A stretch of DNA of 64,000 bases from JBCCTX01 sp964468435 (lineage in GTDB: Bacteria > Bacteroidota > Bacteroidia > J057): NCBI GenBank assembly GCA_964468435.1, contig CAYXVE010000004.1, positions 62,001-126,000 of the forward strand. Reading direction: 5' to 3'. A model generated the notes under the pieces. The model worked only from the letters and a program-made list of their open reading frames with translations, had not been told where the DNA came from and searched no databases. Positions within the stretch are counted from its first letter, which is position 1. The number at the start of each line of letters is the position of its first letter. Shown here in pieces: positions 46,778 to 56,981 of this stretch. A program made the position numbers and the translations under genes.

Positions 46778-47944
46778 ATGCTCAACCCTCGGAAAGACCT
46801 TTTTCAGCTTCCATCAGAAGTTACATACCTCAATTGTGCATATATGTCCCCCATGCTGAAGAGCGTGGAGATGGCGGGAATTGAAGGAATTCGCATGAAA
46901 AGGGCTCCTTTTTATATTACGAAAGACGAGTTTTTTGAAATTCCATACAGGGTACGTACTGAATTTGCCAAAACGATACATTCAAAGGAAGCCCGGCGGA
47001 TCAGCCTGATACCTTCAGTTTCCTATGGAATGGGTATCGTAGCGCGGAATCTGGCCTTGAGCAAGGGAGATGAGATTATAGTAGTTGGAGAACAATTCCC
47101 CAGTAACGTATACCCCTGGCTGAAACTTGCTACAGATAAAGGTGCAAAGGTTCGGATCATTTCCAGTCCGGAAGTAAACCAAAATCGTGGAAAACATTGG
47201 AATGAGCACATACTCGAAGCGATAACTTCCAAGACTCGTATGGTATCCCTGGGGCATGTACACTGGGCAGACGGTACCCTCTTTGATCTTGCATCAATCC
47301 GTCAGAGAACCCTCGACGTGGATGCATTACTGGTGATAGATGGAACTCAATCCGTAGGAGCCTTACCACTTGATGTAGAAGCTATCAAGCCTGATGCACT
47401 AATTTGTGCAGGTTACAAATGGCTCATGGGACCCTATAGCACTGGGCTGGCATACCTGGGAGAATACTTCGATGATGGAGAACCCCTCGAGGAAAATTGG
47501 AAGAACCGCCTGAATAGTCACGATTTTGCCAATCTCGTAAATTATCAGCCCCTATATCAGGATTTTGCAGTAAGATATGATGTGGGAGAATCCAGTAATT
47601 TCATTTTATTGCCTATGTTATTGGAGGCATTGCGACAGATAAACCTATGGCAACCCGGGCAGATACAGGATTATTGTCGTCAACTGGTACACGATCCTTT
47701 AGAACAGCTTCGCGAATATGGATATACTGTAGAAGATCCGGATTTCAGATCTTCACATCTTTTTGGAATTCGGGTACCTCAGGGTACAGACCTGCAAACC
47801 CTCAAGCAAAGATTTGCTGATCAAAATATTTATGTCTCCATCCGGGGAAACGCCATCAGAGTATCACCACATCTATACAATGATGAAAAGGATATGGAAC
47901 ACCTGGTACACACCTGTTTGCAGTTACCTGCTCACTCTTCTTGA
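46778..47944 (+). CDS. Class V aminotransferase-like PLP enzyme
   Basis: A 388-residue cytoplasmic fold-type I PLP protein. It starts with FQLPSEVTYLNCAYMSP, has the LGHVHWADGTLFDL and VIDGTQSVGALPLDVEAIKPDAL segments with the PLP-contact Asp, and the lysine in CAGYKWLMGPYSTGLAYL (K214) that forms the Schiff base. Architecture is closest to the kynureninase/cysteine-desulfurase group (EgtE/NifS-like), but the substrate is unknown. It may share a transcript with dacB. Confidence 0.9.
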   Translation: MLNPRKDLFQLPSEVTYLNCAYMSPMLKSVEMAGIEGIRMKRAPFYITKDEFFEIPYRVRTEFAKTIHSKEARRISLIPSVSYGMGIVARNLALSKGDEIIVVGEQFPSNVYPWLKLATDKGAKVRIISSPEVNQNRGKHWNEHILEAITSKTRMVSLGHVHWADGTLFDLASIRQRTLDVDALLVIDGTQSVGALPLDVEAIKPDALICAGYKWLMGPYSTGLAYLGEYFDDGEPLEENWKNRLNSHDFANLVNYQPLYQDFAVRYDVGESSNFILLPMLLEALRQINLWQPGQIQDYCRQLVHDPLEQLREYGYTVEDPDFRSSHLFGIRVPQGTDLQTLKQRFADQNIYVSIRGNAIRVSPHLYNDEKDMEHLVHTCLQLPAHSS

Positions 47945-48050
47945 TCAGAAACTGAAAGTATAGACTAACATGATCTGAAGGTTAACATTTTATCCGAAGT
48001 TTCGTCTCTATCAACATACAACTAAACAATACACACTACTATCAGGATTT

Positions 48051-50507
48051 ATGTGGGATTCATTTTCATCTTTCATGGAAAAGTGGTCATCCTGGAAACA
48101 AGCCAATCCCAGGATTATAAAAGTTCTGTTCTACTATGGGATATCGCTTCTGGTTGTTTTTGCTCTCTATATTTGTTTGTATCTACTTATTTATTTTGGC
48201 GCCTTTGAAAGAATACCCATCGAGGCGGAATTGCTGAATATCGATCAACCTGTTGCTTCTGAGATTTACAGTGCTGATAGTGTGCTGCTAGGAAAATATT
48301 ATATTCAAAACCGCTCTGAGGTAGCTTACGAGGATATCTCTCCCTGGATGATTCAGGCTCTTATCTGTACTGAGGATGCCCGGTTTTACAGACATTCCGG
48401 TGTAGACCATAGAAGCCTGGCTCGCGTACTCTTCAAATCAATCCTTCTGCAGGACCGAAGCGCTGGCGGTGGTAGCACCCTAAGTCAGCAATTAGCTAAA
48501 AATCTTTTTCCCAGAAAAAAATATGGGATTCTGACAATTCCAGTAAACAAGATTCGCGAAGCCATCATCGCACGCAGATTGGAACGCATTTACACTAAAG
48601 AAGAAATACTTACCCTATATCTCAATACGGTTTCATTTGGTGAATCTGCATATGGAGTGGGTACTGCTGCAAAGCGTTTTTTCAACCGCTCTCCCAGCGA
48701 GCTCAGAATAGAACAGGCAGCTACCCTGGTCGGTATGTTGAAAGCGACTTCGTTTTACAATCCTCGCCTTCATCCGGAAAGAGCAAAAGAACGCAGGAAT
48801 GTTGTGCTTGATCAGATGGCTAAATATAGTATGATCGATCAGCGCACAGAAGATTCTCTCCAGCGGATTCCACTTGAACTGGACTATCAGCTTTATACAC
48901 CTAGTGATGGACTTGCACCTTACTTCAGAGCTACGATAGCATCCGATATCAAGGATATTCTGCGGGAATATGCCAGAGATGGCGGTAAATTGTACAACTT
49001 ATATACCGATGGGATCAGAATCTATACGACGCTTGATAGTCGCCTGCAACAATATGCTGAAGAGGCTGTCAGTGAACACATGCAAGGGCTTCAAAAAACC
49101 TTTTTCAGACACTGGAAGGATCAAAAACCCTGGGGCAATGATCTTTCTGTTATCGAAAGGGCTACAAGGAGATCAGATCGGTATCAGACACTTACAGCTC
49201 GGGGATTTTCATCTGAGAATATTATTGAAGCTTTTGCCAAACCTTCGGATATGCGCGTATTTAGCTGGGAGGGATCCAGAGATACCATCATGAGTGCCAT
49301 AGATTCAATCATGTACTATGCGCAGTTTCTCAACGCTGGATTTCAAGCGGTTGATCCCTTTTCAGGAGAAATAAAAGCATGGGTAGGAGGAATCGATTAC
49401 CATTATTTCCAATATGATCATGTATTGGCCAGAAGGCAGGTAGGCTCTACTTTCAAGCCTATTGTATACGCTGCAGCACTGGAAAATGGCTTTTCACCCT
49501 GCAAATATCTGGATAATACCAAGCAGGTTTATGAAGCGTATGAAGGGTGGTCTCCTGGTAATGCGGATGGGGAATATGGAGGAAGTTACTCACTTGCAGG
49601 TGGACTTACACACTCTGTCAATACCATCACCGTCTCTCTATTGATGGATATCGGAGTAGAGGCAGTTATAAGACAGGCATATCTCATGGGTATCAAAAGC
49701 GAATTACCTGAAGAACCTTCGATAGCTCTGGGTACAGCAGAACTCAACCTCTCAGAAATGCTTTCAGTATATAGCACTTTTGCCAATGGTGGTTTTGCTA
49801 CGGAATCAAAATATCTCAGCAGGGTAGAAGCTGCTGATGGAACAGTGATCTTTGAGAAGCAGGAGGAGAGTCAACTTCAGCGAAGAGTCATGTCGGAACG
49901 TACTGCACAGCTCATGCTGGAAATGCTTCAGGCTGTCGTAGATAGTGGTACAGCCCGTGATATCCGGTACCGTTATGGCATTAGAGGCCCTGTCGCTGGC
50001 AAGACTGGTACGACACAGGCACATGCAGATGGGTGGTTTATCGGCTTTACGCCACATTTGGTGGCAGGTGTCTGGGTCGGAGCTGAAGACCCCAAAGTGC
50101 GGTTCAGATCTATGCAACTGGGGCAGGGTGCAAAAACAGCTTTACCCATTTGGGCAAAGTTTATGCAACGTGTAAAAGCAGATCCCTCTCTGAAGACTTT
50201 TCAGGTAGATACTTTCTCTCAAACAGATATTTTTACCCTTTCTGAACTCGATTGCCCCATGTACATGGAAGAACAGGAAGAGGATCGCAACTTTTTCTTT
50301 AAATTCAGGAACTGGGTCGATGAATGGAAAGACCGTAGAAAAATGGATCGGGAAGATCGAATTGAACTGAGAAATCAAAGACGCAAAGAACGGAGAAAAC
50401 TGAAGCACATGATGAGAAATCAATCTGACAGGTACGGATACCTCACTCCCGAGGAGCGACGTAAACGCTTAAAACTCAAGCAAAAATATGGCTACAGAGA
50501 CCAGTAA
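48051..50507 (+). CDS. Class A penicillin-binding protein (PBP1A type)
   Basis: Bifunctional peptidoglycan synthase of 818 residues. An N-terminal transmembrane helix (about 28-50) is followed by a GT51 glycosyltransferase domain with TEDARFYRHSG (catalytic E108), GGGSTLSQQLAKNLF and RKIREAI-type motifs, then a transpeptidase domain. The latter has STFK near 466 in GSTFKPIVYAAALE, SVN in THSVNTITVSLL and KTG in GKTGTTQAHADGWF. The tail (about 730-818) is highly charged and basic (RRKERRKLKHMM). It forms septal or lateral wall together with the dcw products. Confidence 0.96.
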   Translation: MWDSFSSFMEKWSSWKQANPRIIKVLFYYGISLLVVFALYICLYLLIYFGAFERIPIEAELLNIDQPVASEIYSADSVLLGKYYIQNRSEVAYEDISPWMIQALICTEDARFYRHSGVDHRSLARVLFKSILLQDRSAGGGSTLSQQLAKNLFPRKKYGILTIPVNKIREAIIARRLERIYTKEEILTLYLNTVSFGESAYGVGTAAKRFFNRSPSELRIEQAATLVGMLKATSFYNPRLHPERAKERRNVVLDQMAKYSMIDQRTEDSLQRIPLELDYQLYTPSDGLAPYFRATIASDIKDILREYARDGGKLYNLYTDGIRIYTTLDSRLQQYAEEAVSEHMQGLQKTFFRHWKDQKPWGNDLSVIERATRRSDRYQTLTARGFSSENIIEAFAKPSDMRVFSWEGSRDTIMSAIDSIMYYAQFLNAGFQAVDPFSGEIKAWVGGIDYHYFQYDHVLARRQVGSTFKPIVYAAALENGFSPCKYLDNTKQVYEAYEGWSPGNADGEYGGSYSLAGGLTHSVNTITVSLLMDIGVEAVIRQAYLMGIKSELPEEPSIALGTAELNLSEMLSVYSTFANGGFATESKYLSRVEAADGTVIFEKQEESQLQRRVMSERTAQLMLEMLQAVVDSGTARDIRYRYGIRGPVAGKTGTTQAHADGWFIGFTPHLVAGVWVGAEDPKVRFRSMQLGQGAKTALPIWAKFMQRVKADPSLKTFQVDTFSQTDIFTLSELDCPMYMEEQEEDRNFFFKFRNWVDEWKDRRKMDREDRIELRNQRRKERRKLKHMMRNQSDRYGYLTPEERRKRLKLKQKYGYRDQ

Positions 50508-50759
50508 CTCATTTCAAGCAGAAAAATGGTTTAGCAACCATGGATTTACCTCAATCTGTACGATATATCGCAAGCAAAAATTGATGATATATTATGTGTC
50601 ACAGGAGTGAAAAGTGATCTTGGCTGAGCATGTAAGCTTTCATACCAGTTGAAATAATGAAAACCGTAGTGTTCGATGCAAATAGTGTATTTGGGAAATA
50701 TTCCGTAATATTATTATTGAGCTGATTATTTCCATGATTTCCAATTACTAGTATTTAAA

Positions 50760-52730
50760 ATGAATCCACGTGTTTATTTGTTGATCATCAATAGCTTCAT
50801 CTTTTCGATTAACTCTCTTGCCCAACCCCAATCACTGCTCGACAGTCTGATATCAGGATATGATCATGCATCATCAGATTCACAAAAATATGTCTATGCC
50901 TCTGAGTTATTCTGGGAATATATCAACCTAGAACCAGATACGGGATTTTTTTATGCTCAAAAGGCCCTTGAAGCTGCAGAAAGAATGAAGGATATGGAGA
51001 AGAAGGCTCGGAGCCTGAATTTTTGGGGAATTTATTATAGAAATAAGGGTAATTTTTCATCAGCAGATTCTGTGATGATTATATCTATCGATCTACAACA
51101 GAAGATTGGAGATACCCTAGGACTTTCCCGCAGCTATGGCAACATGGCTAATCTCTATGATGCACAGGGAAATTATGAAGAAACCATCGAGATGAATTTC
51201 AAAGCCATGGAATTATACCAAACATTGAAAGATACTGTGGGGATCGGAATATGCTTGAACAATATCGGACGTATACATTATCTGATGAAACAAAATGAAC
51301 AGGCAATAGATTTTTTTACCAAAGCCCTGGAAATCAGTACAGCTCATAAAGATAGCCTGGGTATGGCACAAAATCTGGGTAATATAGGGATCATCGAAAA
51401 ACAATTGGAAAACTACGAAGAAGCTTTGGCAACTTACAAGCGTTCTATGCAAATTTTCCAGAAGATTAATCAACCTAGAAGTGTGGCATATAACCTGATG
51501 AACATCGGTTTGATGCATCGTGAACTAAAAGATTACCTCAAAGCAGAAAAATACATGATGGATGCGCTGGAAATTATACAGGATTTGGAAGATCCTAGGG
51601 CTGTGGCATTGCTATATGATAATCTAGGGAAAAATTTTCTGTTACAAGATCAATTTAGTAAATCTCTTTATTATGCTCACCTAGCTGAAAGTATAGCAAG
51701 TAAACTAGGAGCTAAGTACGAATTGCGCAATGCTTATCAGACAATCTATAAATCATATGAAGGCGTAGGGGATTATCGGCAGGCATTTTATTATCAGGAA
51801 AAGTATCTACAACTCAAAGATTCTCTTTTTAATGAATCCAATACAGCTAAAATACAGGAGCTGGAGGCAAAATATGAAAGTGAGCGTAAAGAAAATGAGC
51901 TTGCACAGCTAAATGAAGAACGGGCAGTACAAGAGGCTATCATTCAAAAGCAAAAAGCAGATATCCGCACCAGAAATGGTGTGATAGCAGGAGGGGTACT
52001 AGCACTGGTACTAGCGGCATTTGCTACCAACAACTACCGTCAAAAACAGAAGATCGCCAAACAGGAACGCGAAATTGAATATCAGAAAAGAGTCGAATTG
52101 CAAAATCAACAAAAGCTATTGATGATGGATGCCATGATCGAAGGACAGGAAAACGAACGAAGGAGGGTGGCAAAAGACCTGCATGATGGAGTTGGAAGTC
52201 TGTTGGCTGCTCTCAAAATCCAGGTCGGGACCTTGGGTGACGCAGAGAAAAGCATGATGATAGATAAAACCTATCAAATGGCAGGTGATGCCTATGACGA
52301 AGTCCGGAGAGTCGCACATAATATGATGCCTCAGGCATTGATCGATCAGGGATTGATTCCTGCGCTCAGACAACTCGCCCATCAGGCAGGAAATTCCAGT
52401 GGGCTGGATATACACTGGCAATTACTGGGTAACGATCCTCGGTTCAAAGCCAATGAAGAAATGATGATTTACCGGATCGTACAGGAATTATTGAATAATA
52501 CAGTCAAACACGCTAAAGCAAGGGAGGTATGGGTTCAGTTCAGTGAAGAAGAACACGACTATGTATTGATGGTAGAAGATGATGGCAAGGGCTTTGATAT
52601 GAATGATCAAAAACAAGGACTGGGATTAGAGAGCATACGCTCCAGAGCTGAATACCTGGGAGCTGAAATTGAAATAGATTCCAGACCCGGTCAGGGGACG
52701 TCTATTAATTTGTTTATTCCTAAATTGTAG
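50760..52730 (+). CDS. TPR-containing sensor histidine kinase (HisKA_3)
   Basis: A 656-residue kinase. A signal peptide (about 1-22) leads into six or more tetratricopeptide repeats (about 40-340, for example GICLNNIGRIHYLMKQNEQAIDFFTKALE). A helical linker and one transmembrane segment (about 403-422, NGVIAGGVLALVLAAFATNN) follow, then a coiled coil, the HisKA_3 box ERRRVAKDLHDGVGSLLAALK with phospho-acceptor His475, and a HATPase domain (ELLNNTVKHAKA, DDGKGFD, GLGLESIRSRAEYLG). The periplasmic TPRs probably sense a protein or peptide. It pairs with the LuxR-type regulator 29 bp downstream. Confidence 0.95.
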   Translation: MNPRVYLLIINSFIFSINSLAQPQSLLDSLISGYDHASSDSQKYVYASELFWEYINLEPDTGFFYAQKALEAAERMKDMEKKARSLNFWGIYYRNKGNFSSADSVMIISIDLQQKIGDTLGLSRSYGNMANLYDAQGNYEETIEMNFKAMELYQTLKDTVGIGICLNNIGRIHYLMKQNEQAIDFFTKALEISTAHKDSLGMAQNLGNIGIIEKQLENYEEALATYKRSMQIFQKINQPRSVAYNLMNIGLMHRELKDYLKAEKYMMDALEIIQDLEDPRAVALLYDNLGKNFLLQDQFSKSLYYAHLAESIASKLGAKYELRNAYQTIYKSYEGVGDYRQAFYYQEKYLQLKDSLFNESNTAKIQELEAKYESERKENELAQLNEERAVQEAIIQKQKADIRTRNGVIAGGVLALVLAAFATNNYRQKQKIAKQEREIEYQKRVELQNQQKLLMMDAMIEGQENERRRVAKDLHDGVGSLLAALKIQVGTLGDAEKSMMIDKTYQMAGDAYDEVRRVAHNMMPQALIDQGLIPALRQLAHQAGNSSGLDIHWQLLGNDPRFKANEEMMIYRIVQELLNNTVKHAKAREVWVQFSEEEHDYVLMVEDDGKGFDMNDQKQGLGLESIRSRAEYLGAEIEIDSRPGQGTSINLFIPKL

Positions 52731-52759
52731 CATAGCATACGTAGTATTATTTAACGTAA

Positions 52760-53404
52760 ATGATTCGCATTCTATTAGCAGATGATCATCAGGTCCTTTT
52801 GGATGGAATACGGCAGTTAATTGCTCAAGAAAAGGACATGGAAGTGCTGGCACAGGCCAGACACGGCGAGGAAGTGTTGGCAAAGCTTCAAAAGCATAAA
52901 CTAGATGTGGTTTTACTGGATATCAATATGCCTGGGAAGGATGGAATGGAAGTCTGTCAGGATATCCGTAATCGCTATCCTGCTACTAAGGTTCTAGTGC
53001 TGAGCATGCATACAGATTCCGACCATATCACCGCAATGCTGAAACGAGGGGCCAATGGATATGTATCCAAGAATGCAGCTTTTGAAGAAATCGTAGATGC
53101 CATACGTGCAGTATATCACGGTGAGACTTATTTCAGCCATGAAATATCACAGTCTGTCATGCGTAGCATGACCAGTACTGTTCCTCCCGAAGAAGAAACC
53201 ATTACCATAAGACTCAGCAGAAGGGAAAGAGAGGTACTCAACCTTATCGTCGAGGAATTTACCACTCAGGAGATTGCTGACAAACTGTTTATCAGTATCA
53301 AAACGGTCGAGACCCACCGCAAGAACCTCCTTACGAAGCTCAATGCCAGAAATACAGCAGGACTGGTCAGGATTGCGATGGAAAAAGGACTTATATCCTC
53401 TTGA
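52760..53404 (+). CDS. LuxR/NarL-family response regulator
   Basis: A 214-residue regulator. The receiver domain has DDH (8-10), phospho-acceptor D54 in VVLLDINMPGKDGME and K in YVSKNA. The C-terminal helix-turn-helix reads LSRREREVLNLIVEEFTTQEIADKLFISIKTVETHRKNLLTKL. Spacing of 29 bp to the histidine kinase marks a two-component system; HisKA_3 kinases pair with this regulator class. Targets may include the T9SS cargo and tail-fibre-like genes directly downstream, which is inference from position only. Confidence 0.96.
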   Translation: MIRILLADDHQVLLDGIRQLIAQEKDMEVLAQARHGEEVLAKLQKHKLDVVLLDINMPGKDGMEVCQDIRNRYPATKVLVLSMHTDSDHITAMLKRGANGYVSKNAAFEEIVDAIRAVYHGETYFSHEISQSVMRSMTSTVPPEEETITIRLSRREREVLNLIVEEFTTQEIADKLFISIKTVETHRKNLLTKLNARNTAGLVRIAMEKGLISS

Positions 53405-53429
53405 AACCTTTTGCGAATCCTACCTATAA

Positions 53430-53453
53430 ACCCTGAATGATCTATATCAGGGT
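53430..53453. other. Small hairpin after the two-component operon
   Basis: A 7-bp perfect stem, ACCCTGA (53430-53436) with TCAGGGT (53447-53453), with a 10-nt loop. It lies 26 bp past the regulator stop and 73 bp before the next gene. No T-run follows, so it is only a weak candidate for a terminator. Confidence 0.35.
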
Positions 53454-53525
53454 ATTCACTGAACAAATATTTCAGATAAATAGGGATATTCAACCATTCC
53501 AAAACTCAAACCTAATCCCTATTCC

Positions 53526-54023
53526 ATGAAATATCTTGTATATGTTTTCTGCACATTGATCTTCTTGGATGGATATAGCCAGGAAGTGAAAAGAGAAGTA
53601 GTTGCTTCCGGAGGTAATAGTATACTGGTTGATCAACTATCTATCTCATACACGGTCGGCCAACCTATTGCCGGATCTAACTCCAACAATCGTTTCTCAG
53701 TTACCGAAGGCTTTCAAAGGGGATTTTTGGAGATTGTGACCAGTATACCAGAAGCGTTATACCAGATTGAGCTGTATGTTTACCCCAATCCTGCACATGA
53801 TGAAGTCCAGATTGATGCCCGGTTGCCCAAAGCTATGGGATTAACAGCTCGCATGTACAACCTGTCGGGCCAGATCGTAATGACCCAAACCCATGAGCGT
53901 CCCCAACGTGAACATCATATAGCACTGGACCTCCGCTCGTTTACCAAAGGGCTCTATATGCTCATCATATTAGATGAGACAGGGCAGCGTATACAAACTT
54001 TTAAGGTCCAAAAGCACTTGTAG
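53526..54023 (+). CDS. T9SS type A sorting domain-containing protein
   Basis: A 165-residue secreted protein. It has a signal peptide (about 1-19), a short N-terminal stretch with VVASGGNSILVDQLSISYTVGQP and SVTEGFQRGFLE, then an 80-residue C-terminal sorting domain. That domain runs LYVYPNPAHDEVQIDA ... YNLSGQIVMTQ ... LDLRSFTKGLYMLIILDETGQRIQTFKVQKH. The YPNP and GLY motifs mark export by the type IX secretion system. The passenger is so short that it may act only as a small surface protein. Confidence 0.92.
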   Translation: MKYLVYVFCTLIFLDGYSQEVKREVVASGGNSILVDQLSISYTVGQPIAGSNSNNRFSVTEGFQRGFLEIVTSIPEALYQIELYVYPNPAHDEVQIDARLPKAMGLTARMYNLSGQIVMTQTHERPQREHHIALDLRSFTKGLYMLIILDETGQRIQTFKVQKHL

Positions 54024-54059
54024 TACTTCATAATTTTATTGTCATATAATTTAAATATC

Positions 54060-56576
54060 ATGAGATTAGCCATACTCTTAACTGCGATTTTCGCCTCTGT
54101 TAATTTATTGGAGATTGCAGCTCAATCGTCTTCCACTCAGCAGGGTATTAACTACCAGGCAGTCTTGGCTGAAAATGGATCGGTGCTTGCCAATACCTCC
54201 GTTTCGCTACGTTTTTCCTTGCTTTCTAGCACCAATACATTCTACCAGGAAGAACAAATGGTCATAACAGATGAGCAGGGGCAGGTAGCGACACAAATAG
54301 GACAGGGCATAGCTACCTTTGGAGAATTTGAGACCCTTGATTGGGGGGCAGATCCCATTACCCTCAAAGTAGAACTGGATACCGGAAATGGTTTTGGGGA
54401 AATCAGCCAGCAACCCTTTCAGTATGTACCCTATAGCTTTTTTGCAGAAAAAGTAAGAACCCTTCCGGTGATTACTATGGACTCGCTTACAGATGTGGTA
54501 GCTCCCCGTCCTGCAGTAGGTGAAATCCTTAAATGGGATGGAAAGGCTTGGATACCCGGAAACGACAACGTCGCTTCGGGTACTGAGGCAGCAGTCAATA
54601 CCTCTGCACGCATTGAAGGCGATGGCTCTGCTGAGAAACCCCTGGATCTGGCTCAGCAAAATGCACAGACCGGGCAGGTACTGAAATGGAATGGGACAGC
54701 ATGGGTACCAGCTAATGATAGTGTAGCTTCCGGTACGCAGATTTCCGTCTCTACCACGCAAGAATTAGCGGGCGAAGGGTCTGAGGCAAATCCATTAACG
54801 CTGGCTCCACAGGATGCTGAAGCGGGAGATGTTCTCAAATGGAATGGCACTACTTGGAAGCCTTCGGAAGATGAGTCCGGAGCCAGTCTCTGGAACGAGC
54901 CAGATTCTGGTAAGGTCTCTTTTACAGGTAAAATCGGCTTGAATGTAGCAAATCCCTTCCTGGATATCCAGTCCAATGGATTCTTTAGTCATGAAGGATT
55001 TTTTGAAGTTGCTAACAGCGGATTTCCAACAATGCGGATTCGCCACAATAAACAAGACAATGTATTTCCACAAGCTGCACAGGTACAATATACAGTATTA
55101 GGTGAACAGGGACAGGGATTGATGCTATATGAAACATCAGGATTTACGTTTATAACCATTGACGCAAATAGCAATCGATTTGATACCTATATTCGAACAA
55201 ATGGAAGAATGGGATTAGGAATCAGTTCACCCAGAGAGAAATTGGATATAGACGGGGCGATCAAATTGGGAAACACCACGAGCGAAAACAATGGTACGAT
55301 CCGTTACACAGGTTCAGATTTTGAGGGGCGCACCGGTAATGAATGGGTATCCTTAACAGAGCAGGGAAGTTCTTCTTCCGGGTCTTTTTGGAGTAAAGCA
55401 ACTAATGGGCAAGATGTCGCTTTTCCGAAAGGTAAGGTGGGGATAGGTCTGGAACAACCAGAGGACTTGTTGCACATCCACAATGCTGATCCCCAGTCCT
55501 CATCGCGAAGTATTACCCGCTATACCAATGATTTCACGGGTACAGAAGATACTGGTCTGGAAGTAGGTATACAGACCAATAATGGAATCACAGATGGTAT
55601 TATGCGCAATCAGGCTAAAGATGGAAGACTGTTTTTTGGAACAAATAGCAAGACCCGGATGCTTATCGATAATCAGGGAAGGGTAGGCATTGGGACCATA
55701 AGTCCAGCGCGTTTGTTATCGCTCGGGGCAGAGAATGCCAATACTCTAACGGGACAGTTTCTGATCACTCAAGCAGGAATCGGTGATGCCGTGATGAACC
55801 TTGGCTTTTCCAATGCCGGACATTACGCCTTGGGCGTTGACAATTCTGACAATGATAAATTCAAAATCGCCTTTAACGATGATGGGCCATCAGGCCTGAC
55901 CAACAGTACGCTACTTACTTTACAACAAAATGGAAATCTGGGTCTGGGTACTTCTTCACCATCGCGTAAGCTCACCATTTCTTCAAACAACAATAATCAG
56001 ATTACCAGTAACATGTTGATCGAGCAAAGGGGCAATGGAGATGCTTTTATGAATTTTAGCCTGGAGGGTGGGGCTTCTTATGCATTGGGAATAGATAATT
56101 CGGATGGAGATCGATTCAAAATTGGTTACAATAGTGATTCTCCAGAAGGCGTAGGGAACAATACCGTATTAGAAATGGATGCAAACGGCAACATGGAAGT
56201 AAAAGGTGAAATCCGCAGGACGGAAACAGGATCGGCCAATCTCGTACCCCTTGCCATGGGTAAGTTCAGAGCTAGTGGAGATATCGTATCTGCTGTAAGT
56301 ACCGACAATTTTACTGTTAAAGTAGTCGGTGTAAATGAATTCGAAATCACATTGGACCTAGATTTGCCCCCCGTGAATTTTACAAGTGAAATAGGGCTGG
56401 TACTAGCTACGGTTTCGGGAAGACTAAATATGGTGACTGCATCTGTGGGAGGTATTGGCGGTGATCTCAAAATATTTATCAGAGTATTTGATTTTCCCGA
56501 AAACTTTTTCGAGGCAACCAACTGCCTGTTTTGCCCAGACTCTTACAATGTTACCTTTATGTTTTACAGACCCTGA
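54060..56576 (+). CDS. Tail-fibre-like secreted repeat protein
   Basis: An 838-residue protein from the ATG at 54060; an upstream in-frame TTG is less likely. It has a signal peptide (about 1-22). An N-terminal domain typical of Bacteroidota surface proteins (GINYQAVLAENGSVLANTSVSLRFSL) is followed by three units of a (L)KWDG/NGxxWxPxxD repeat. Then come tail-fibre style segments (GKIGLNVANP, GRMGLGISSPREKLDI, GIGTISPARLL) and two related units of about 68 residues with GDAVMNLGFSNAGHYALGVDNSDNDKFKIAFNDD. No S74 chaperone, T9SS domain or phage neighbours are seen. It probably forms a trimeric surface fibre. Confidence 0.85.
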   Translation: MRLAILLTAIFASVNLLEIAAQSSSTQQGINYQAVLAENGSVLANTSVSLRFSLLSSTNTFYQEEQMVITDEQGQVATQIGQGIATFGEFETLDWGADPITLKVELDTGNGFGEISQQPFQYVPYSFFAEKVRTLPVITMDSLTDVVAPRPAVGEILKWDGKAWIPGNDNVASGTEAAVNTSARIEGDGSAEKPLDLAQQNAQTGQVLKWNGTAWVPANDSVASGTQISVSTTQELAGEGSEANPLTLAPQDAEAGDVLKWNGTTWKPSEDESGASLWNEPDSGKVSFTGKIGLNVANPFLDIQSNGFFSHEGFFEVANSGFPTMRIRHNKQDNVFPQAAQVQYTVLGEQGQGLMLYETSGFTFITIDANSNRFDTYIRTNGRMGLGISSPREKLDIDGAIKLGNTTSENNGTIRYTGSDFEGRTGNEWVSLTEQGSSSSGSFWSKATNGQDVAFPKGKVGIGLEQPEDLLHIHNADPQSSSRSITRYTNDFTGTEDTGLEVGIQTNNGITDGIMRNQAKDGRLFFGTNSKTRMLIDNQGRVGIGTISPARLLSLGAENANTLTGQFLITQAGIGDAVMNLGFSNAGHYALGVDNSDNDKFKIAFNDDGPSGLTNSTLLTLQQNGNLGLGTSSPSRKLTISSNNNNQITSNMLIEQRGNGDAFMNFSLEGGASYALGIDNSDGDRFKIGYNSDSPEGVGNNTVLEMDANGNMEVKGEIRRTETGSANLVPLAMGKFRASGDIVSAVSTDNFTVKVVGVNEFEITLDLDLPPVNFTSEIGLVLATVSGRLNMVTASVGGIGGDLKIFIRVFDFPENFFEATNCLFCPDSYNVTFMFYRP

Positions 56577-56700
56577 TGTACATAAAGTTTTCCAAATCAT
56601 AATGCGCCAGATTTTGCTTATTGAAGGCCATCAGTATTTACTGGTGGCTTTTTTCTATATTCCAGATCAACATTTTTCGAATTTCATCCGTTTTAAAAGT

Positions 56701-56901
56701 ATGAATGAATCATTACTCCCGTTAAAAGCACTAGTAAGCCTACGACAGGATATAGAGCAGTTTGAACTGAGGAAAGGAGATGTAGGGAAAATTACCCTGA
56801 TCGACCATGAAGCTCAGGAATACGTCGTTACTTTCAAAAATTTTCAGGGCGAATCCAAAGCATGGGTAAGGTTGCGTGAAGACCAAATACGCCCTGTATA
56901 G
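56701..56901 (+). CDS. Small SH3-like protein, DUF4926-type
   Basis: A 66-residue protein. The frame is open further upstream (to 56455) and overlaps the previous gene, but the ATG at 56701 gives a sensible protein. It shows the compact beta pattern LRKGDVGKITLIDHEAQEYVVTFKNFQGESKAWVRLREDQIRPV. This resembles small SH3-like DUF4926 proteins, which are about this size. The function is unknown. It lies 125 bp past the tail-fibre-like gene and 80 bp before folA. Confidence 0.65.
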   Translation: MNESLLPLKALVSLRQDIEQFELRKGDVGKITLIDHEAQEYVVTFKNFQGESKAWVRLREDQIRPV

Positions 56902-56981
56902 GAATAGATTATGGAAGGGTACAGGTGTCAGAACAGGCAGATTGTCCTTTATCGGGTTGATTTGAATAACCAAATATCCCA

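Noticed and set aside
54207..54761. Minus-strand open frame of 184 codons
   Set aside because: It is antisense to the repeat region of the tail-fibre-like gene; the apparent order comes from the KWNG repeats read backwards.
54060..56576. Possible prophage, because of the tail-fibre-like protein
   Set aside because: A signal peptide is present and no capsid, terminase, integrase or lysis genes are nearby; this protein type is common on Bacteroidota surfaces.
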